NCBI RefSeq assembly: GCF_002355595.1
Contig: NZ_AP017422.1
Span: 7,320,823 to 7,384,822, forward strand
Reading direction: 5' to 3'
Length of the DNA stretch: 64,000 nt
DNA from: Filimonas lacunae
GTDB taxonomy: Bacteria > Bacteroidota > Bacteroidia > Chitinophagales > Chitinophagaceae
Below, one piece after another: positions 1 to 8,998 of the stretch (position 1 is its first letter; the number at the start of each line of letters is the position of its first letter). The notes beneath the pieces were generated by a model. The model searched no databases and was not told the origin of the DNA. It saw nothing but the letters and a program-made list of their open reading frames with translations. Position numbers and translations under genes: made by a program.

Positions 1-1152
1 GCGGTGTATCATGTGGCTGATGCGCTTGTTGGCCGATATCAGCTCTTTGCTTAAACCGCTTATCTGGGTAACCAGCCTTTCCTGGTTACGACCAATGACC
101 GATTTAGAAACATCCAGTATGGGCTGGGTGCTGCGATAATTATTGGTGAGTATTACCGTAAGCAGGGTGTCTTTATAGCTATCGGCAAACGTGAGCATGT
201 TTTCAATGTTCGCGCCCTGGAAGCGGTAAATACTTTGGTCATCATCACCCACCACAAACACGTTGGGTTTTTCCCAGAAGTTGATCAGCAGCTCTACCAG
301 CTTGTTTTGCGTACCACTGGTATCCTGGTATTCATCTACCAGGATATATAAAAACTGCTCCTGGTAGCGGTTTAACATGCCTTTGTTTTCTTCAAAAGCG
401 CGTATCACCCAGTTGATCATGTCGTCAAAATCGTAGCGATTGCGTTGGCGCATGGCTTGCTGAAAATGGTCAAACTCGTTTACGGCTGCGCGTAGCTTTT
501 CCATCTTTTCCTGCTCGTCGGCAATCTTATCGGTGCGCACATCTCCTTTCTTAAACTCCTTCACTGCCCGCTTGGCAATGTATTCGTCTCTGAAAGGTAA
601 ACTGGCAATGTATTCGTCTATTTTGCTGTTGATGAAAGCGGGTGTCCAGCCTTCGCGTTTCATGGTACTGAACAGCGATTGCAGGTTAGTGATTTCAAAA
701 TACACATCGCCCCGGTAACGTTTCAGGGGGTGGTTTTTAGGAAAAGTATCTATCAGTTGCTTTAACAGCTCTATGCGTTCCAGGTCTGATATAGGGTCCA
801 GCGCTGTTTTTTCAAACATAGACAGGTTATCCTGTATCACATCGTTACAAAAGGCGTGGAAAGTGTAAATGTTTACTTTATAAGCATCGGCACCTATAAA
901 GTTGAGTAAACGCCTGCGCATGGCTACCACCCCGGCGTCGGTATAGGTAAGGCAAAGAATGTTTTCGGGACGGGCATCTGTATCGGTCAGTATTTTACCG
1001 ATGCGTGCGCTTAAAATCTGCGTTTTCCCCGTTCCCGGGCCGGCTATCACCATTACAGGGCCTTCAATTGTATCCACAGCCAGTTTTTGCTGGGGATTCA
1101 ATTGCTGGTATACCTGTTGAAACTTTTCTGACTGCTGTTGCTTGCCAACCAT
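1..1152 (-). CDS. UvrD/PcrA-type superfamily I DNA helicase, N-terminal part
   Basis: I translated the minus strand from the ATG at 1152; the reading frame stays open to the window edge, so about 384 N-terminal residues are present and the C-terminus is missing. The Walker A motif AGPGTGKT lies at residues 37-44, the DEYQDT motif II near residue 270 and the GDDDQSIYRFQGA motif III near 302-314. These are diagnostic of ATP-dependent 3'-5' helicases of the UvrD/Rep/PcrA group, which act in DNA repair and replication restart. The order of motifs and the QQKLAV Q-motif region at 21-26 are normal. Which paralogue it is cannot be told without the C-terminal domain. It is divergent from the cyclophilin gene with about 60 bp between the starts. 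Confidence 0.9.
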   Translation of the reverse strand, partial: MVGKQQQSEKFQQVYQQLNPQQKLAVDTIEGPVMVIAGPGTGKTQILSARIGKILTDTDARPENILCLTYTDAGVVAMRRRLLNFIGADAYKVNIYTFHAFCNDVIQDNLSMFEKTALDPISDLERIELLKQLIDTFPKNHPLKRYRGDVYFEITNLQSLFSTMKREGWTPAFINSKIDEYIASLPFRDEYIAKRAVKEFKKGDVRTDKIADEQEKMEKLRAAVNEFDHFQQAMRQRNRYDFDDMINWVIRAFEENKGMLNRYQEQFLYILVDEYQDTSGTQNKLVELLINFWEKPNVFVVGDDDQSIYRFQGANIENMLTFADSYKDTLLTVILTNNYRSTQPILDVSKSVIGRNQERLVTQISGLSKELISANKRISHMIHR

Positions 1153-1156
1153 GCAA

Positions 1157-1192
1157 CAAAGGTAATATATGGCGGGGTGTTTACTATTTTTG
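1157..1192. promoter_or_regulatory. Candidate divergent promoters (TANNTTTG-type -7 elements)
   Basis: On the plus strand TATTTTTG at 1185-1192 fits the Bacteroidota -7 consensus TANNTTTG and lies about 20 bp before the cyclophilin start. On the minus strand TACCTTTG (1164-1157) fits too, but it is so near the helicase ATG that the helicase mRNA would be nearly leaderless. No clear -33 TTTG was seen for either, so this is a motif match only. Confidence 0.3.
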
Positions 1193-1211
1193 TGTTCCTT
1201 TTCAAAAAATA

Positions 1212-1802
1212 ATGATGCGTAATCTATTCATATCGCTGGTTGTAAGTTGCCTGACGCTGGCCGCCTGTAAACCCAAATACAAGAACCCGCATGTAGTGAT
1301 TGAAACACGGGATGGTGATATAGAAATAGAACTTTATCCGGATAAGGCCCCTAAAACAGTAGCTGCTTTTTTAAGCTATGTAGATTCGGGCTTGTATAAG
1401 AACACTTCTTTTTACCGGGTGCTTACTGATGACAATCAACCTTCCAACGCGCCTAAAAGCAACTTAATACAGGGCGGTTTGTGGCGCACCAACCATACCA
1501 AGGCCGGCAGCTTACCGGGCATACCACACGAAACCACGCAGCAAACAGGTATTCAACACCTGAATGGTACGGTGTCACTGGCGCGTACCACACCGGGCAG
1601 TGGCACTACAGAGTTTTTTATTTGCGTGGGCGATCAGCCCGGGTTTAATTACGGCGGGGCTAATAACGACGACGGGCAGGGCTATGCTGCTTTTGGGAGG
1701 GTGGTAAAAGGTATGAAAGTGGTGAAAGCGGTATATAACCGCCCGGAAGACGACCAGTATTTTAAGCCTGTGGTAAGCATTTATAACATTACGCGTTTAT
1801 GA
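1212..1802 (+). CDS. Cyclophilin-type peptidyl-prolyl cis-trans isomerase, lipoprotein
   Basis: The product is about 196 residues with an N-terminal signal ending in a lipobox (LAAC), so it is expected to be a lipid-anchored periplasmic or surface protein. The mature part begins with VVIETRDGDIEIELYPDKAPKT, the usual start of a cyclophilin fold, and later shows GTVSLART and the GSGTTEFFIC segment that match the catalytic core. Cyclophilins isomerise X-Pro bonds and assist folding of exported proteins. The open frame extends upstream to 1005, but that part overlaps the divergent helicase; the paired ATGs at 1212/1215 immediately before the signal peptide are the sensible start. Its TGA overlaps the ATG of the next gene by 4 bp (ATGA), so the two are translationally coupled. 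Confidence 0.88.
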   Translation: MMRNLFISLVVSCLTLAACKPKYKNPHVVIETRDGDIEIELYPDKAPKTVAAFLSYVDSGLYKNTSFYRVLTDDNQPSNAPKSNLIQGGLWRTNHTKAGSLPGIPHETTQQTGIQHLNGTVSLARTTPGSGTTEFFICVGDQPGFNYGGANNDDGQGYAAFGRVVKGMKVVKAVYNRPEDDQYFKPVVSIYNITRL

Positions 1803-2392
1803 TAACACCTGACGACCTTACCCAATTCCGCAATGCTATCTCCCGCTTTGTGCTGCTTACAGATGCCGACTGGAATTTGCTGTTGCCGGCATTACAATAC
1901 CGCTCACTGGCCAAAAATGAATGCTGGATAAAGGAAGGCCGCACGGCCACCGAAATAGGCTGGGTGCTGGAAGGGAATATGCGGCACTACTACACGGTGA
2001 ATGGGGAAGAGAAAACCACCTATTTCTACTTTGAAAATCATTTTACCGGCTCTTATTTCAGCTGCATTACCGGAAAGCCTTCTCCCTTGACCTTTGAAGC
2101 GCTTACTGATTGCCGGATGATTGTGTTTGCTTACCGGAAGCTTTGCGATTTGTATGATGCGTCTAAAACCTGGGAGCGTTTTGGTCGCCTGCTGGCCGAA
2201 TACCTGGCCATGGGGCTGGAAGAACGGATGGTAAGCCTGCTTACCTTAAGCCCCGAAGAGCGCTACCAGCAATTGTTACAGGGTAATAAGCAGAAGATTA
2301 TGGAGCGTATTCCGCAGCAATACATTGCTTCTTACCTGGGCATTACCCCGGTAAGTTTAAGTCGCATTCGTAACAGAAGTGCCAAAAGCTGA
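1799..2392 (+). CDS. Crp/Fnr-family regulator with cyclic-nucleotide-binding-like domain
   Basis: This 197-residue protein has the Crp-like N-terminal beta-barrel (around residues 25-115, with LAKNECWIKEGRTATEIGWV and a YYTVNGEEKTTYFYFENHF stretch) and a short C-terminal helix-turn-helix (IPQQYIASYLGITPVSLSRIR, about 172-192). In Bacteroidota this subfamily often lacks clear cAMP-binding residues and its ligand is usually unknown. It starts within the stop codon of the cyclophilin gene. The target genes cannot be inferred from the sequence. Confidence 0.85.
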   Translation: MITPDDLTQFRNAISRFVLLTDADWNLLLPALQYRSLAKNECWIKEGRTATEIGWVLEGNMRHYYTVNGEEKTTYFYFENHFTGSYFSCITGKPSPLTFEALTDCRMIVFAYRKLCDLYDASKTWERFGRLLAEYLAMGLEERMVSLLTLSPEERYQQLLQGNKQKIMERIPQQYIASYLGITPVSLSRIRNRSAKS

Positions 2393-2466
2393 CAGTTTTT
2401 CTTATCTATTGTTAATTCAACGGGCAGCTATGTGGCCGAGCTTTGTGTTATCAAAATACCGATAAC

Positions 2467-2835
2467 ATGAAACTTTTATTGAAAGCAGAAATAGTAGCTC
2501 AGTTATTCTTATCCCTTTTTTTATTGTACCTGCTGCCTGTGCATTTTAGCTGGTGGGCATGGTTGCTGTTGTTCTTTTCTCCGGACATTAGCATGATAGG
2601 TTACGCTGTAAACACGCGTTTGGGAGCATGGACATATAACCTGTTTCATCATTTTTTACCGGCTATTGTATTGGCGATAGCAGGTTATATGTTGCATAAC
2701 GTATGGGTGGAATTTGTGGGCCTGTTGCTTTGGGCACATAGCAATTTTGACAGGGTGCTGGGGTTTGGATTGAAGTATGAAGATGGTTTTAATCATACGC
2801 ATTTAGGGATGACGGGAAAGGCAAAGAATGTTTAA
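2467..2835 (+). CDS. DUF4260-family small membrane protein
   Basis: About 122 residues from the ATG at 2467, with three to four hydrophobic segments. The ending LLLWAHSNFDRVLGFGLKYE followed by DGFNHTHLG, and the internal RLGAWTYNLFHHF, are hallmarks of the DUF4260 family as I know it. The function of that family is not established. An upstream in-frame ATG at 2443 exists, but the hydrophobic protein starts naturally at MKLLLKAE. It ends 13 bp from a convergent gene. Confidence 0.8.
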   Translation: MKLLLKAEIVAQLFLSLFLLYLLPVHFSWWAWLLLFFSPDISMIGYAVNTRLGAWTYNLFHHFLPAIVLAIAGYMLHNVWVEFVGLLLWAHSNFDRVLGFGLKYEDGFNHTHLGMTGKAKNV

Positions 2836-2847
2836 CCGGTTTTTACC

Positions 2848-3630
2848 TTATGGGCATTCTGTTCCGTAACCTCCAAAAGCATAGGCATCACCCACATGAC
2901 CAGCTTCGGTAATAGAGATATTGTAATGGCTTTGTATAAAATTATCCCAGTTGGTATCACTTTCATACCCGTGCCCTATCATTATATCCTGCAAGCCATC
3001 TAATGCCAGCCCAAACGAATCATATTTAGATAAGGCGGGATGGCAGGTACGGATAAACTCTGCCAGGGAGGTTACCCAGCTCTTTACCATCAGCTCGTGT
3101 GTTACTTCCAGGTAAGGGGGCACACCGGGTGTTACATGAGGAGCCATATGATTGATAATGATAAAAGAATGTATGATTTCATGTCCCAGAACAGTGGTCC
3201 AATACTCACGCGATGCATCGGGAGCAATGCTTTTATTCAAATAAATGGTTAGCTCACTGGGGTTAGACCGGGATACATCTGTCCAGCCGGGACATTTTTT
3301 TGTATCGCTTTCTGCAATACTCAAACTAAAGGTAGCCTGGCTTCCATTATAGGTATAGGCGAATAAATGTGATATATAGGTAGATAAGCAAGGATTGGTG
3401 ATACTATCCAGCAGTGTTACCAGGCAGGGATTGGTTAATAACGAGGTTACATGAGTGGATACATAAGGCGTATTCACCGTTACTGATTTTTGAGAATGGT
3501 TATGTGCTGTAATGGGTACTGTTTTGCCAGCTTGTATATCTTCTTTCCAATAGGTGAAGGCGACAAAAGCCAAAATGCAAAACCCTCCAAGGAGCCTTGT
3601 AAGCAGTTTTTTTGTGAGGTGTGCCTTCAT
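2848..3630 (-). CDS. Membrane-anchored or secreted protein with HExxH zinc-protease-like motif
   Basis: A 260-residue protein with one hydrophobic segment near the N-terminus (about residues 9-27) and the motif GHEIIHSF, with HEIIH at 150-154. HExxH is the zinc-binding and catalytic motif of many metallopeptidases. A second conserved-looking segment THELMVKSW follows about 25 residues later. A short internal repeat of the pattern TNPCL-x-T occurs twice around residues 66-83. I do not recognise the family; similar proteins are common unnamed products in Chitinophagaceae. Whether it is a working peptidase cannot be decided from the motif alone. Confidence 0.65.
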   Translation of the reverse strand: MKAHLTKKLLTRLLGGFCILAFVAFTYWKEDIQAGKTVPITAHNHSQKSVTVNTPYVSTHVTSLLTNPCLVTLLDSITNPCLSTYISHLFAYTYNGSQATFSLSIAESDTKKCPGWTDVSRSNPSELTIYLNKSIAPDASREYWTTVLGHEIIHSFIIINHMAPHVTPGVPPYLEVTHELMVKSWVTSLAEFIRTCHPALSKYDSFGLALDGLQDIMIGHGYESDTNWDNFIQSHYNISITEAGHVGDAYAFGGYGTECP

Positions 3631-3770
3631 GTATAGGATTTGCGCAATAGGAAATCAAACTTTCGGCAAGGATGATTTGTGTGCTTTTAAGTAGTAAATA
3701 TAATTTTATTTAATTATTATATTGCCGGGGTGGCGTGAAGGATGGCAATGGCAGCAGTTGGTTACGATAC

Positions 3771-4118
3771 TTACTTTTGGTTAGTGGTGGCCGGCACCTC
3801 TGTTTTACACTTGATAAAGGTATACACCGGGCAGTTGATGTTAGTGGTGTCGGTGCTTCGGGTTTTTATAATAGATGTTTCCCTTAGTTGTTTTACCCTG
3901 TTTCTACGTGCAACCCCAAAATCACATGCTATTATTATGGTAGAGTCGTTTGGTGTAATTGCTTCGGATTTAATGCCAGTAGATTGAATGCTTGCCTGCA
4001 TATTATTCATTGCCTGGTTACTACCCATAACAGATATAGTAGAAACGTTGGCGCTTTGGGCGTGTACAGACATTATGCTTAATAGCAAAATTGCCACTGT
4101 AGATATAATAGTTTTCAT
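3771..4118 (-). CDS. Small exported protein of unknown function
   Basis: This 115-residue product begins with a clear signal peptide (MKTIISTVAILLLSIMSVHA, cleavage likely after HA). The mature part is about 95 residues and rich in Ser, Thr and Asn, with three cysteines (IIACDFG, NINCPVY, FIKCKTE). I see no recognised domain. Plus-strand frames in the same place look like shadows because only this strand gives a signal peptide next to a sensible start. Confidence 0.55.
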   Translation of the reverse strand: MKTIISTVAILLLSIMSVHAQSANVSTISVMGSNQAMNNMQASIQSTGIKSEAITPNDSTIIIACDFGVARRNRVKQLRETSIIKTRSTDTTNINCPVYTFIKCKTEVPATTNQK

Positions 4119-4590
4119 ACTGCCGGGTACTTTATCAATATAAAAAAATGCAGCTTCTTTCTTATTGAATAACGTAAATATAACGAAAAGATTGTTTTAT
4201 GAACAAGGTTGTCATTGCCAATCTGCTGGTGGTAAGGGGCTGGGTGTGTAGCTATGTAAAATAAAATATATGTTATTATAGTTTAATAACGGTATGAGGA
4301 AAGACTTGATTTCCTAAATATCATAGCAAAATGGGCAGTTTCAGGCAATAGTCTGCCATAAGGGTGCGTTCAGTGCGTGTATAAGGTAACTAAAGTTGCC
4401 GGTAATAAACAGTTGCATTCTTATTAAATGCATAATTTGCTAATTTATTTAGTTGTTGTTTGCCCGGATTAAAATTTGGCAGGATTTGCTTTTTAGTCAG
4501 GAATTACTGGTAAGAAACGGTACTATTTTGCTGTAGAGAAAGCATTAAGAGTGTAAACAGTGGTTTTATACATTATAGGTAGTGGGGGAT
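4119..4590. other. Gene-poor intergenic stretch
   Basis: About 470 AT-rich bases between the start of the small exported protein and the terminator of the peptidase gene. I found no convincing open frame, tRNA or repeat. The promoter of the small minus-strand gene should lie at its left end, but no perfect TANNTTTG was picked out. Confidence 0.5.
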
Positions 4591-4640
4591 AAAAAAGCCC
4601 TGTCATCAAAAGCAACATAGTGTTCTTTTAATAACAGGGC
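4591..4640 (-). terminator. Rho-independent terminator of the peptidase gene
   Basis: The 7-bp arms GCCCTGT (4597-4603) and ACAGGGC (4634-4640) enclose a long loop, and on the minus strand the hairpin is followed by six T residues (complement of 4591-4596). It lies 31 bp beyond the peptidase stop codon. Confidence 0.7.
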
Positions 4641-4670
4641 CTATAATATCAAACCTGTAGAACGGAAAAA

Positions 4671-6137
4671 TTACTTTTCCCATCTCCACTCACCTGCTAT
4701 TTGCAGGGGTTGCTTCAGGTTATTTTTAAGAAGGAATTCGCGTGTTTCGGCATCGGTGAAATGTTTGGCCACTAACACCGGTGCATCGGCAATACCATAC
4801 AGTAGCATGGCGCTGAAGCGTACCGTGTTTTGCAATCCCTTTTCATCTACCAGGCTAAAGTTATCGCAATCGGCATGATAGCAGGCGCCTGCATTGTTGG
4901 GCAGTTTACCGCCAAATCCGCCGGCAGTAGGTACGCCCTGCAGCATAAAAGGCTGATGATCGCTATGCAGGCCGGCTTCGTTGCGGAAGCTATTGGTAAA
5001 GCTGGTGTCCAGTGTATGGGCAATAGCGCCTATATGCTGAAACAGCTCTTTGCTGGCCGAGTCGGTAGTGCTATAGCCTTTGGGATCGTTGGTCATGTCG
5101 TAGTTCAGCATATAGCGCAACTGGTGAATGCTTTTGTCTTTGATAGCTGCGTTTACATAGGCTTTAGAACCCAGTAAACCTTCTTCTTCACCCATAAACA
5201 ACACAAACTCTACCGTACGTGCGGGCTGCAGGTGCAGGGCCTGGAAGGTGCGCGCGATGTCCAGCACCGAAAAAGAACCTATTCCGTTGTCAATAGCACC
5301 TGTGGCAAGATCCCAACTATCCAGGTGTCCGCCTATTACTATTTTTTCGTTAGGCAGGCTTTTGCCGGGTATAGTGGCAATGACGTTGCGGGCCTTGATC
5401 TTACCCGAAAAGTTGGTGAGTTGAATGTGGCTGGTCAACTGCTGCGTGGTCAGCTGTTGTTTCAGGGCCATGCCATCTTCCTGCCCGATACATACGGCGG
5501 GGATGGGAATGAGTTTGCCGGTAACAGAAGCGGTGCCGGTTAACAGCACACCATTCGGTACAGCGTTGATGAAAATAACGCCGGCAGCACCATGTTTGGT
5601 AGCGATAGCGGTTTTTTCGGAACGGTGTAAATGTGGAGTGCCTTCTTTAGAACCGGGTAACACGCCCAGGTACACCAGGGCTATTTTACCTTTTACTTTT
5701 CCGGCTGCGGTTGTGTAATCTTCTTCTACCCCATTGCCCATATCTACCAATGGTGCGGTAACATCGGCTTTAACGGGTGAGTGGGCCAGTGACACGGCTT
5801 TTACAGGCTTTTGACCGGCTGCGTTGCTGCCGGTGGTAACGGCTATGGTGCCACGGCTCCAGCTTTCTACTTCAAAAGGCTGATACCTTACGTTGGTGAA
5901 GCCATAGCGGGTAAGCAGGTTAAAAGCATACTCTTCGGCCTTTTTGCCGTTGGCGCTGCCGGTAAGGCGGTGGCCAATGGTGGAAGTGGCTTCCTGTAGT
6001 GTGCTGTAAGCTTTTGAATGGGTAAGTACTTCTGTGTTCATCTGCGTAAACACAGGCGTCCAGTCTGGTTGCTGAGCAGTAGCAGCGGTACAGGCAAAAG
6101 CCAGTATACCTGCTACTGCTAACGTTTGTTTTCTCAT
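4671..6137 (-). CDS. Exported M28-family zinc peptidase with PA domain
   Basis: A 488-residue protein with a signal peptide ending near ATAQQ (residue 22). A protease-associated (PA) domain covers about residues 120-245. The M28 catalytic domain follows, with the metal-binding set HLDSWD (271-276), the bridging Asp in GAIDNGIG (283), the catalytic and metal Glu pair in MGEEEG (317-318), and later Asp and HSDHQPF. The layout matches carboxypeptidase Q / aminopeptidase members of M28, which remove single residues from peptides. It lies 19 bp downstream of the HAD gene, so the two are probably cotranscribed. Its place next to a glycoprotein-degrading locus suggests a peptide-trimming role, which is inference. 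Confidence 0.9.
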   Translation of the reverse strand: MRKQTLAVAGILAFACTAATAQQPDWTPVFTQMNTEVLTHSKAYSTLQEATSTIGHRLTGSANGKKAEEYAFNLLTRYGFTNVRYQPFEVESWSRGTIAVTTGSNAAGQKPVKAVSLAHSPVKADVTAPLVDMGNGVEEDYTTAAGKVKGKIALVYLGVLPGSKEGTPHLHRSEKTAIATKHGAAGVIFINAVPNGVLLTGTASVTGKLIPIPAVCIGQEDGMALKQQLTTQQLTSHIQLTNFSGKIKARNVIATIPGKSLPNEKIVIGGHLDSWDLATGAIDNGIGSFSVLDIARTFQALHLQPARTVEFVLFMGEEEGLLGSKAYVNAAIKDKSIHQLRYMLNYDMTNDPKGYSTTDSASKELFQHIGAIAHTLDTSFTNSFRNEAGLHSDHQPFMLQGVPTAGGFGGKLPNNAGACYHADCDNFSLVDEKGLQNTVRFSAMLLYGIADAPVLVAKHFTDAETREFLLKNNLKQPLQIAGEWRWEK

Positions 6138-6156
6138 ATGTATGTGATAGTTTGGA

Positions 6157-6777
6157 TTATACGATCTTATCCACCCTTATCGACTGCATGCCTGCAGCGG
6201 TAGCGGCTTGTACACCAGGCTCACCATCTTCAAACACAATGCAGCGTTCAGGGGCAATGCCCAGTTCTTCTGCCGCTTTTAAAAACGGATCGGGAAACGG
6301 TTTGCCGTTAGGTGTTTCGCCTGCGCATACCATTACCTCAATCAAATCGAATATACCTAATACGGTTAAGGTTTTAGAAACCGTTCTTCTGCTACCGCCG
6401 GAAACCACACCAATTTTTACTTTACCATGGTGGGCTTTTAAGTGGGCTACTACAAAGTCTATAGGCAATGTTTTTTCAATATACTCTTCAAAAAACACTC
6501 TTGACTTGGTGGTGGCAAACTCTACGGGGTCGAAGTTAGTGCCGTAACGATTGTTTATTTCTTTCACTACCAGCACGGTAGGATAGCCGGCCAGCTCGTC
6601 AATAATAGCCGCGTCCATGTCCAGTCCGTAGCTTTTAGCCACTTTTACGTAAGAGTCTTTATGTGCCTGCATGTTATCGGCCAGGGTGCCGTCGCAGTCG
6701 TACAAAAACGCATCATAACCTTCTGTTAAACGGGTAAGCTTGTCCAGTTTCTGTTCAATAGTGCCGGGATTACTCAT
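6157..6777 (-). CDS. HAD-superfamily phosphatase, beta-phosphoglucomutase-like
   Basis: This 206-residue protein has the HAD motif I YDCDGTLAD (nucleophile Asp27, acid/base Asp29), motif II VVSGGSRR near 125, and motif III/IV FEDGEPGVQAA near the C-terminus. The helical cap between motifs I and II (about residues 36-110) places it in the subfamily with beta-phosphoglucomutases and sugar-phosphate phosphatases. The substrate is probably a small phosphorylated sugar. It is cytoplasmic, with no signal peptide. It sits between the response-regulator gene (62 bp upstream) and the peptidase gene on the same strand. Confidence 0.88.
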   Translation of the reverse strand: MSNPGTIEQKLDKLTRLTEGYDAFLYDCDGTLADNMQAHKDSYVKVAKSYGLDMDAAIIDELAGYPTVLVVKEINNRYGTNFDPVEFATTKSRVFFEEYIEKTLPIDFVVAHLKAHHGKVKIGVVSGGSRRTVSKTLTVLGIFDLIEVMVCAGETPNGKPFPDPFLKAAEELGIAPERCIVFEDGEPGVQAATAAGMQSIRVDKIV

Positions 6778-6839
6778 GATATCTGTGCTTTAAGGAGGGG
6801 CAAAGATACTGGCCTTTTATAAAGTAACCGGCGCTAAAA

Positions 6840-7541
6840 TCAGCAGGAAAAGACGAAGCCTACACCATACACGTTGTTAATGGCTATTTTCTTAGACCGG
6901 CTTAAATGTTTGCGCAGGCGCGAAACAAACACATCCAGGCTACGGCCCAGGAAGTAATCATTCTCGCCCCACAACTGTTGCAATATTTCTTCGCGTTTTA
7001 AAATGCGGTTCTGGTTTTTAAATAAAAAGTCCAGCAGTTCGGCTTCGCGAACGGTAAGTGCTATTTCGTGGTGTTGAATGGTCAGTTTTAGCAGGTCTTT
7101 ATAAAAAAGCACATCGTGCAGTTCCACACAATCGGGTGCAGGCACAGCAGGTTGTATATCTATATGATTGCGGCGGATGATGTTTTTCATGCGCAGCACC
7201 AGTTCGTCAATATCAAAGGGCTTGGTTATGTAGTCGTCGGCCCCGATTTTTAAACCATGCAAACGGTCTTTCTTTTCGTTGCGTGCGGTGAGGAATAAAA
7301 AAGGGATATTACTTTTTAGGGCAATCAGCTGATCGGCCAGTTCAAAGCCATTCATGCCGGGCATGCTTACATCTATCAGCATAATATGATAGCCATTAGG
7401 GTTGGCTTTAAACTTTTGCAATGCCAGCAAACCATTCTCGCACCAGTCTACTTCAAATTCCATTATCTCCAGGTATTGCTTAATCACATTGCCCAGGTCA
7501 GTTTCATCTTCTACAAATAATACTTTGGTTTTCATGTGCAT
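6840..7541 (-). CDS. OmpR/PhoB-family response regulator
   Basis: A 233-residue protein with an N-terminal receiver domain (phospho-acceptor Asp57 in MLIDVSMPG, conserved Lys in ITKPFDIDEL) and a C-terminal winged helix (about 135-232) with the usual VREAELLDFLFKN and SLDVFVSRLRKHL segments. It is encoded 5 bp downstream of a sensor kinase and should be its partner. The pair is transcribed away from the SusC gene and is the nearest regulator of the carbohydrate locus. The start may be at 7535, since two in-frame ATGs lie two codons apart. Confidence 0.93.
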   Translation of the reverse strand: MHMKTKVLFVEDETDLGNVIKQYLEIMEFEVDWCENGLLALQKFKANPNGYHIMLIDVSMPGMNGFELADQLIALKSNIPFLFLTARNEKKDRLHGLKIGADDYITKPFDIDELVLRMKNIIRRNHIDIQPAVPAPDCVELHDVLFYKDLLKLTIQHHEIALTVREAELLDFLFKNQNRILKREEILQQLWGENDYFLGRSLDVFVSRLRKHLSRSKKIAINNVYGVGFVFSC

Positions 7542-7546
7542 TATTA

Positions 7547-8998
7547 TTATTGGGGTATGATAATAATAAACCTGCTTCCCTGTTCAGGTGTACTCTCTAT
7601 TTCAATATGCCATTCGTGCGCATCTATGCAAAGCTTTACATAAAACAAGCCCAGGCCTAAGCCGGTGGTGTGCTTTAAAACACCGGGATGGCGATAGAAC
7701 TTTTCAAAGATGTGTTTTTTTATTTCGGGCGACATGCCAATGCCGTTGTCTTCTATTACCAGCAATAACCGGTTGCCTTCGTTGTAGGTAGATACGTCTA
7801 TCTTTTTACTGCTGCTGGCATTGTACTTAATAGCATTGTCAAAGATATTGTCCAGCATGGTGGTAAGCCAGAAGGCATCGGCCTTAATAGTATCGTCTGC
7901 GGCATTTTTGTTAAATGTAAGCAGTATGGTTTCATCGGTAATTTTTAAGCGGTAGTCCAGTAGTATGTCTTCCAGCAACACATGCAAAGCGTGTTCCTTT
8001 TTTTGCAGCTGCAGGTTTTGCCGGCTGGTAATATCCAGCACTTGCTCAAACAGGGTTTTCAGCCGGTCGCTCTGCCGTTGAATAATATCCGTAAGGGGTT
8101 TAATGTTGCCGCGGTTTTCTATCACTTTATCATTTTGCAGGTTTTTATTGGCTACTATAATTGCGGCCAGCGGTGTGTGAAACTCGTGGGTGATGCTGTT
8201 TACAAAATCCGATTTCATTTCTGCAATCTTTTTTTGCTTGATCCAGTTTCGGAAAGTAATAAAGAACAACAGCACTACCGACAAAATAGCGAACAAAGAC
8301 AACCCAAAGGTGGGCATCATTTGATTTAAAATAGCCAGTCGCCTGTTATAGCTATCCACATACAGGTTAAACGTAATGCGGTAGCTATAGTTAGAAGCAC
8401 TGCTAACAGTAAGTGCTATTACCCGGTTGTGATCGTTGCCATGTTCCAGTGTGCCACCAATCACAATACCGTTTACTGTTTGAATGGCCGAGTCAATGCC
8501 ATGATAATACTGTTGGCTGGTATACAAGGGAACATAACTGTTTCCCTGGAAGGCCACATCCAGCTTGCTGATGGTAAGCAGGTATTTGAGATAGGGATTC
8601 AGGTGTTGTTTTTTTTGAATGGCCTGTAGCAGGCTGTCCATGTTATTTTTCTGGCGCAGCTCGGCAAACATGTTGTTTAACAGCTGTTCTTTAAACTGAT
8701 TGAAATTGGGTGCTTTACGATTATGCAGGCTTTCTATTTCGTGCATGCTGCCCTGGATATACTTGTCTATAATGGCTGCCCCGCCGGGAAAGGCTTTATC
8801 GTTACGGATGCTTTGGGCGTATTCGTCGCTGATAATGGTCTTTTCCGATAAATAGTATTGCTGGTTTTTTAGCTCGTAGGTATTGTATACCAGGAAAAAC
8901 TGTACACTGGAAAGTATCAGCAGGCTTAATATACTAATGAGTTTATAAGTAGTCAGTGACGATTTTTTCATGCGGTGGGCGCGTTGGGTACTTCGCAT
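7547..8998 (-). CDS. Membrane sensor histidine kinase
   Basis: This 483-residue protein has an N-terminal membrane helix (about residues 20-40), a periplasmic sensing region of about 190 residues without a recognised fold, a second membrane helix near 232-250, a HisKA domain with HEFHTPLAAI (His271) and a HATPase domain with the N box (MLDNIFDNAIKYNAS), DNGIGMS and a GLGLGLFYV G box. It should phosphorylate the OmpR-type regulator encoded immediately downstream. The start at 8971 (MKKSSLT) is also possible. Its 5' end lies 169 bp from the divergent SusC gene, which suggests local control of that locus. Confidence 0.92.
   Translation of the reverse strand: MRSTQRAHRMKKSSLTTYKLISILSLLILSSVQFFLVYNTYELKNQQYYLSEKTIISDEYAQSIRNDKAFPGGAAIIDKYIQGSMHEIESLHNRKAPNFNQFKEQLLNNMFAELRQKNNMDSLLQAIQKKQHLNPYLKYLLTISKLDVAFQGNSYVPLYTSQQYYHGIDSAIQTVNGIVIGGTLEHGNDHNRVIALTVSSASNYSYRITFNLYVDSYNRRLAILNQMMPTFGLSLFAILSVVLLFFITFRNWIKQKKIAEMKSDFVNSITHEFHTPLAAIIVANKNLQNDKVIENRGNIKPLTDIIQRQSDRLKTLFEQVLDITSRQNLQLQKKEHALHVLLEDILLDYRLKITDETILLTFNKNAADDTIKADAFWLTTMLDNIFDNAIKYNASSSKKIDVSTYNEGNRLLLVIEDNGIGMSPEIKKHIFEKFYRHPGVLKHTTGLGLGLFYVKLCIDAHEWHIEIESTPEQGSRFIIIIPQ

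Noticed and set aside
1005-1211. Upstream extension of the cyclophilin frame
   Set aside because: It overlaps the divergent helicase gene and would bury the lipoprotein signal in the protein interior.
3742-4082. Plus-strand frames overlapping the small exported protein
   Set aside because: Only the minus-strand frame has a signal peptide and a good start.
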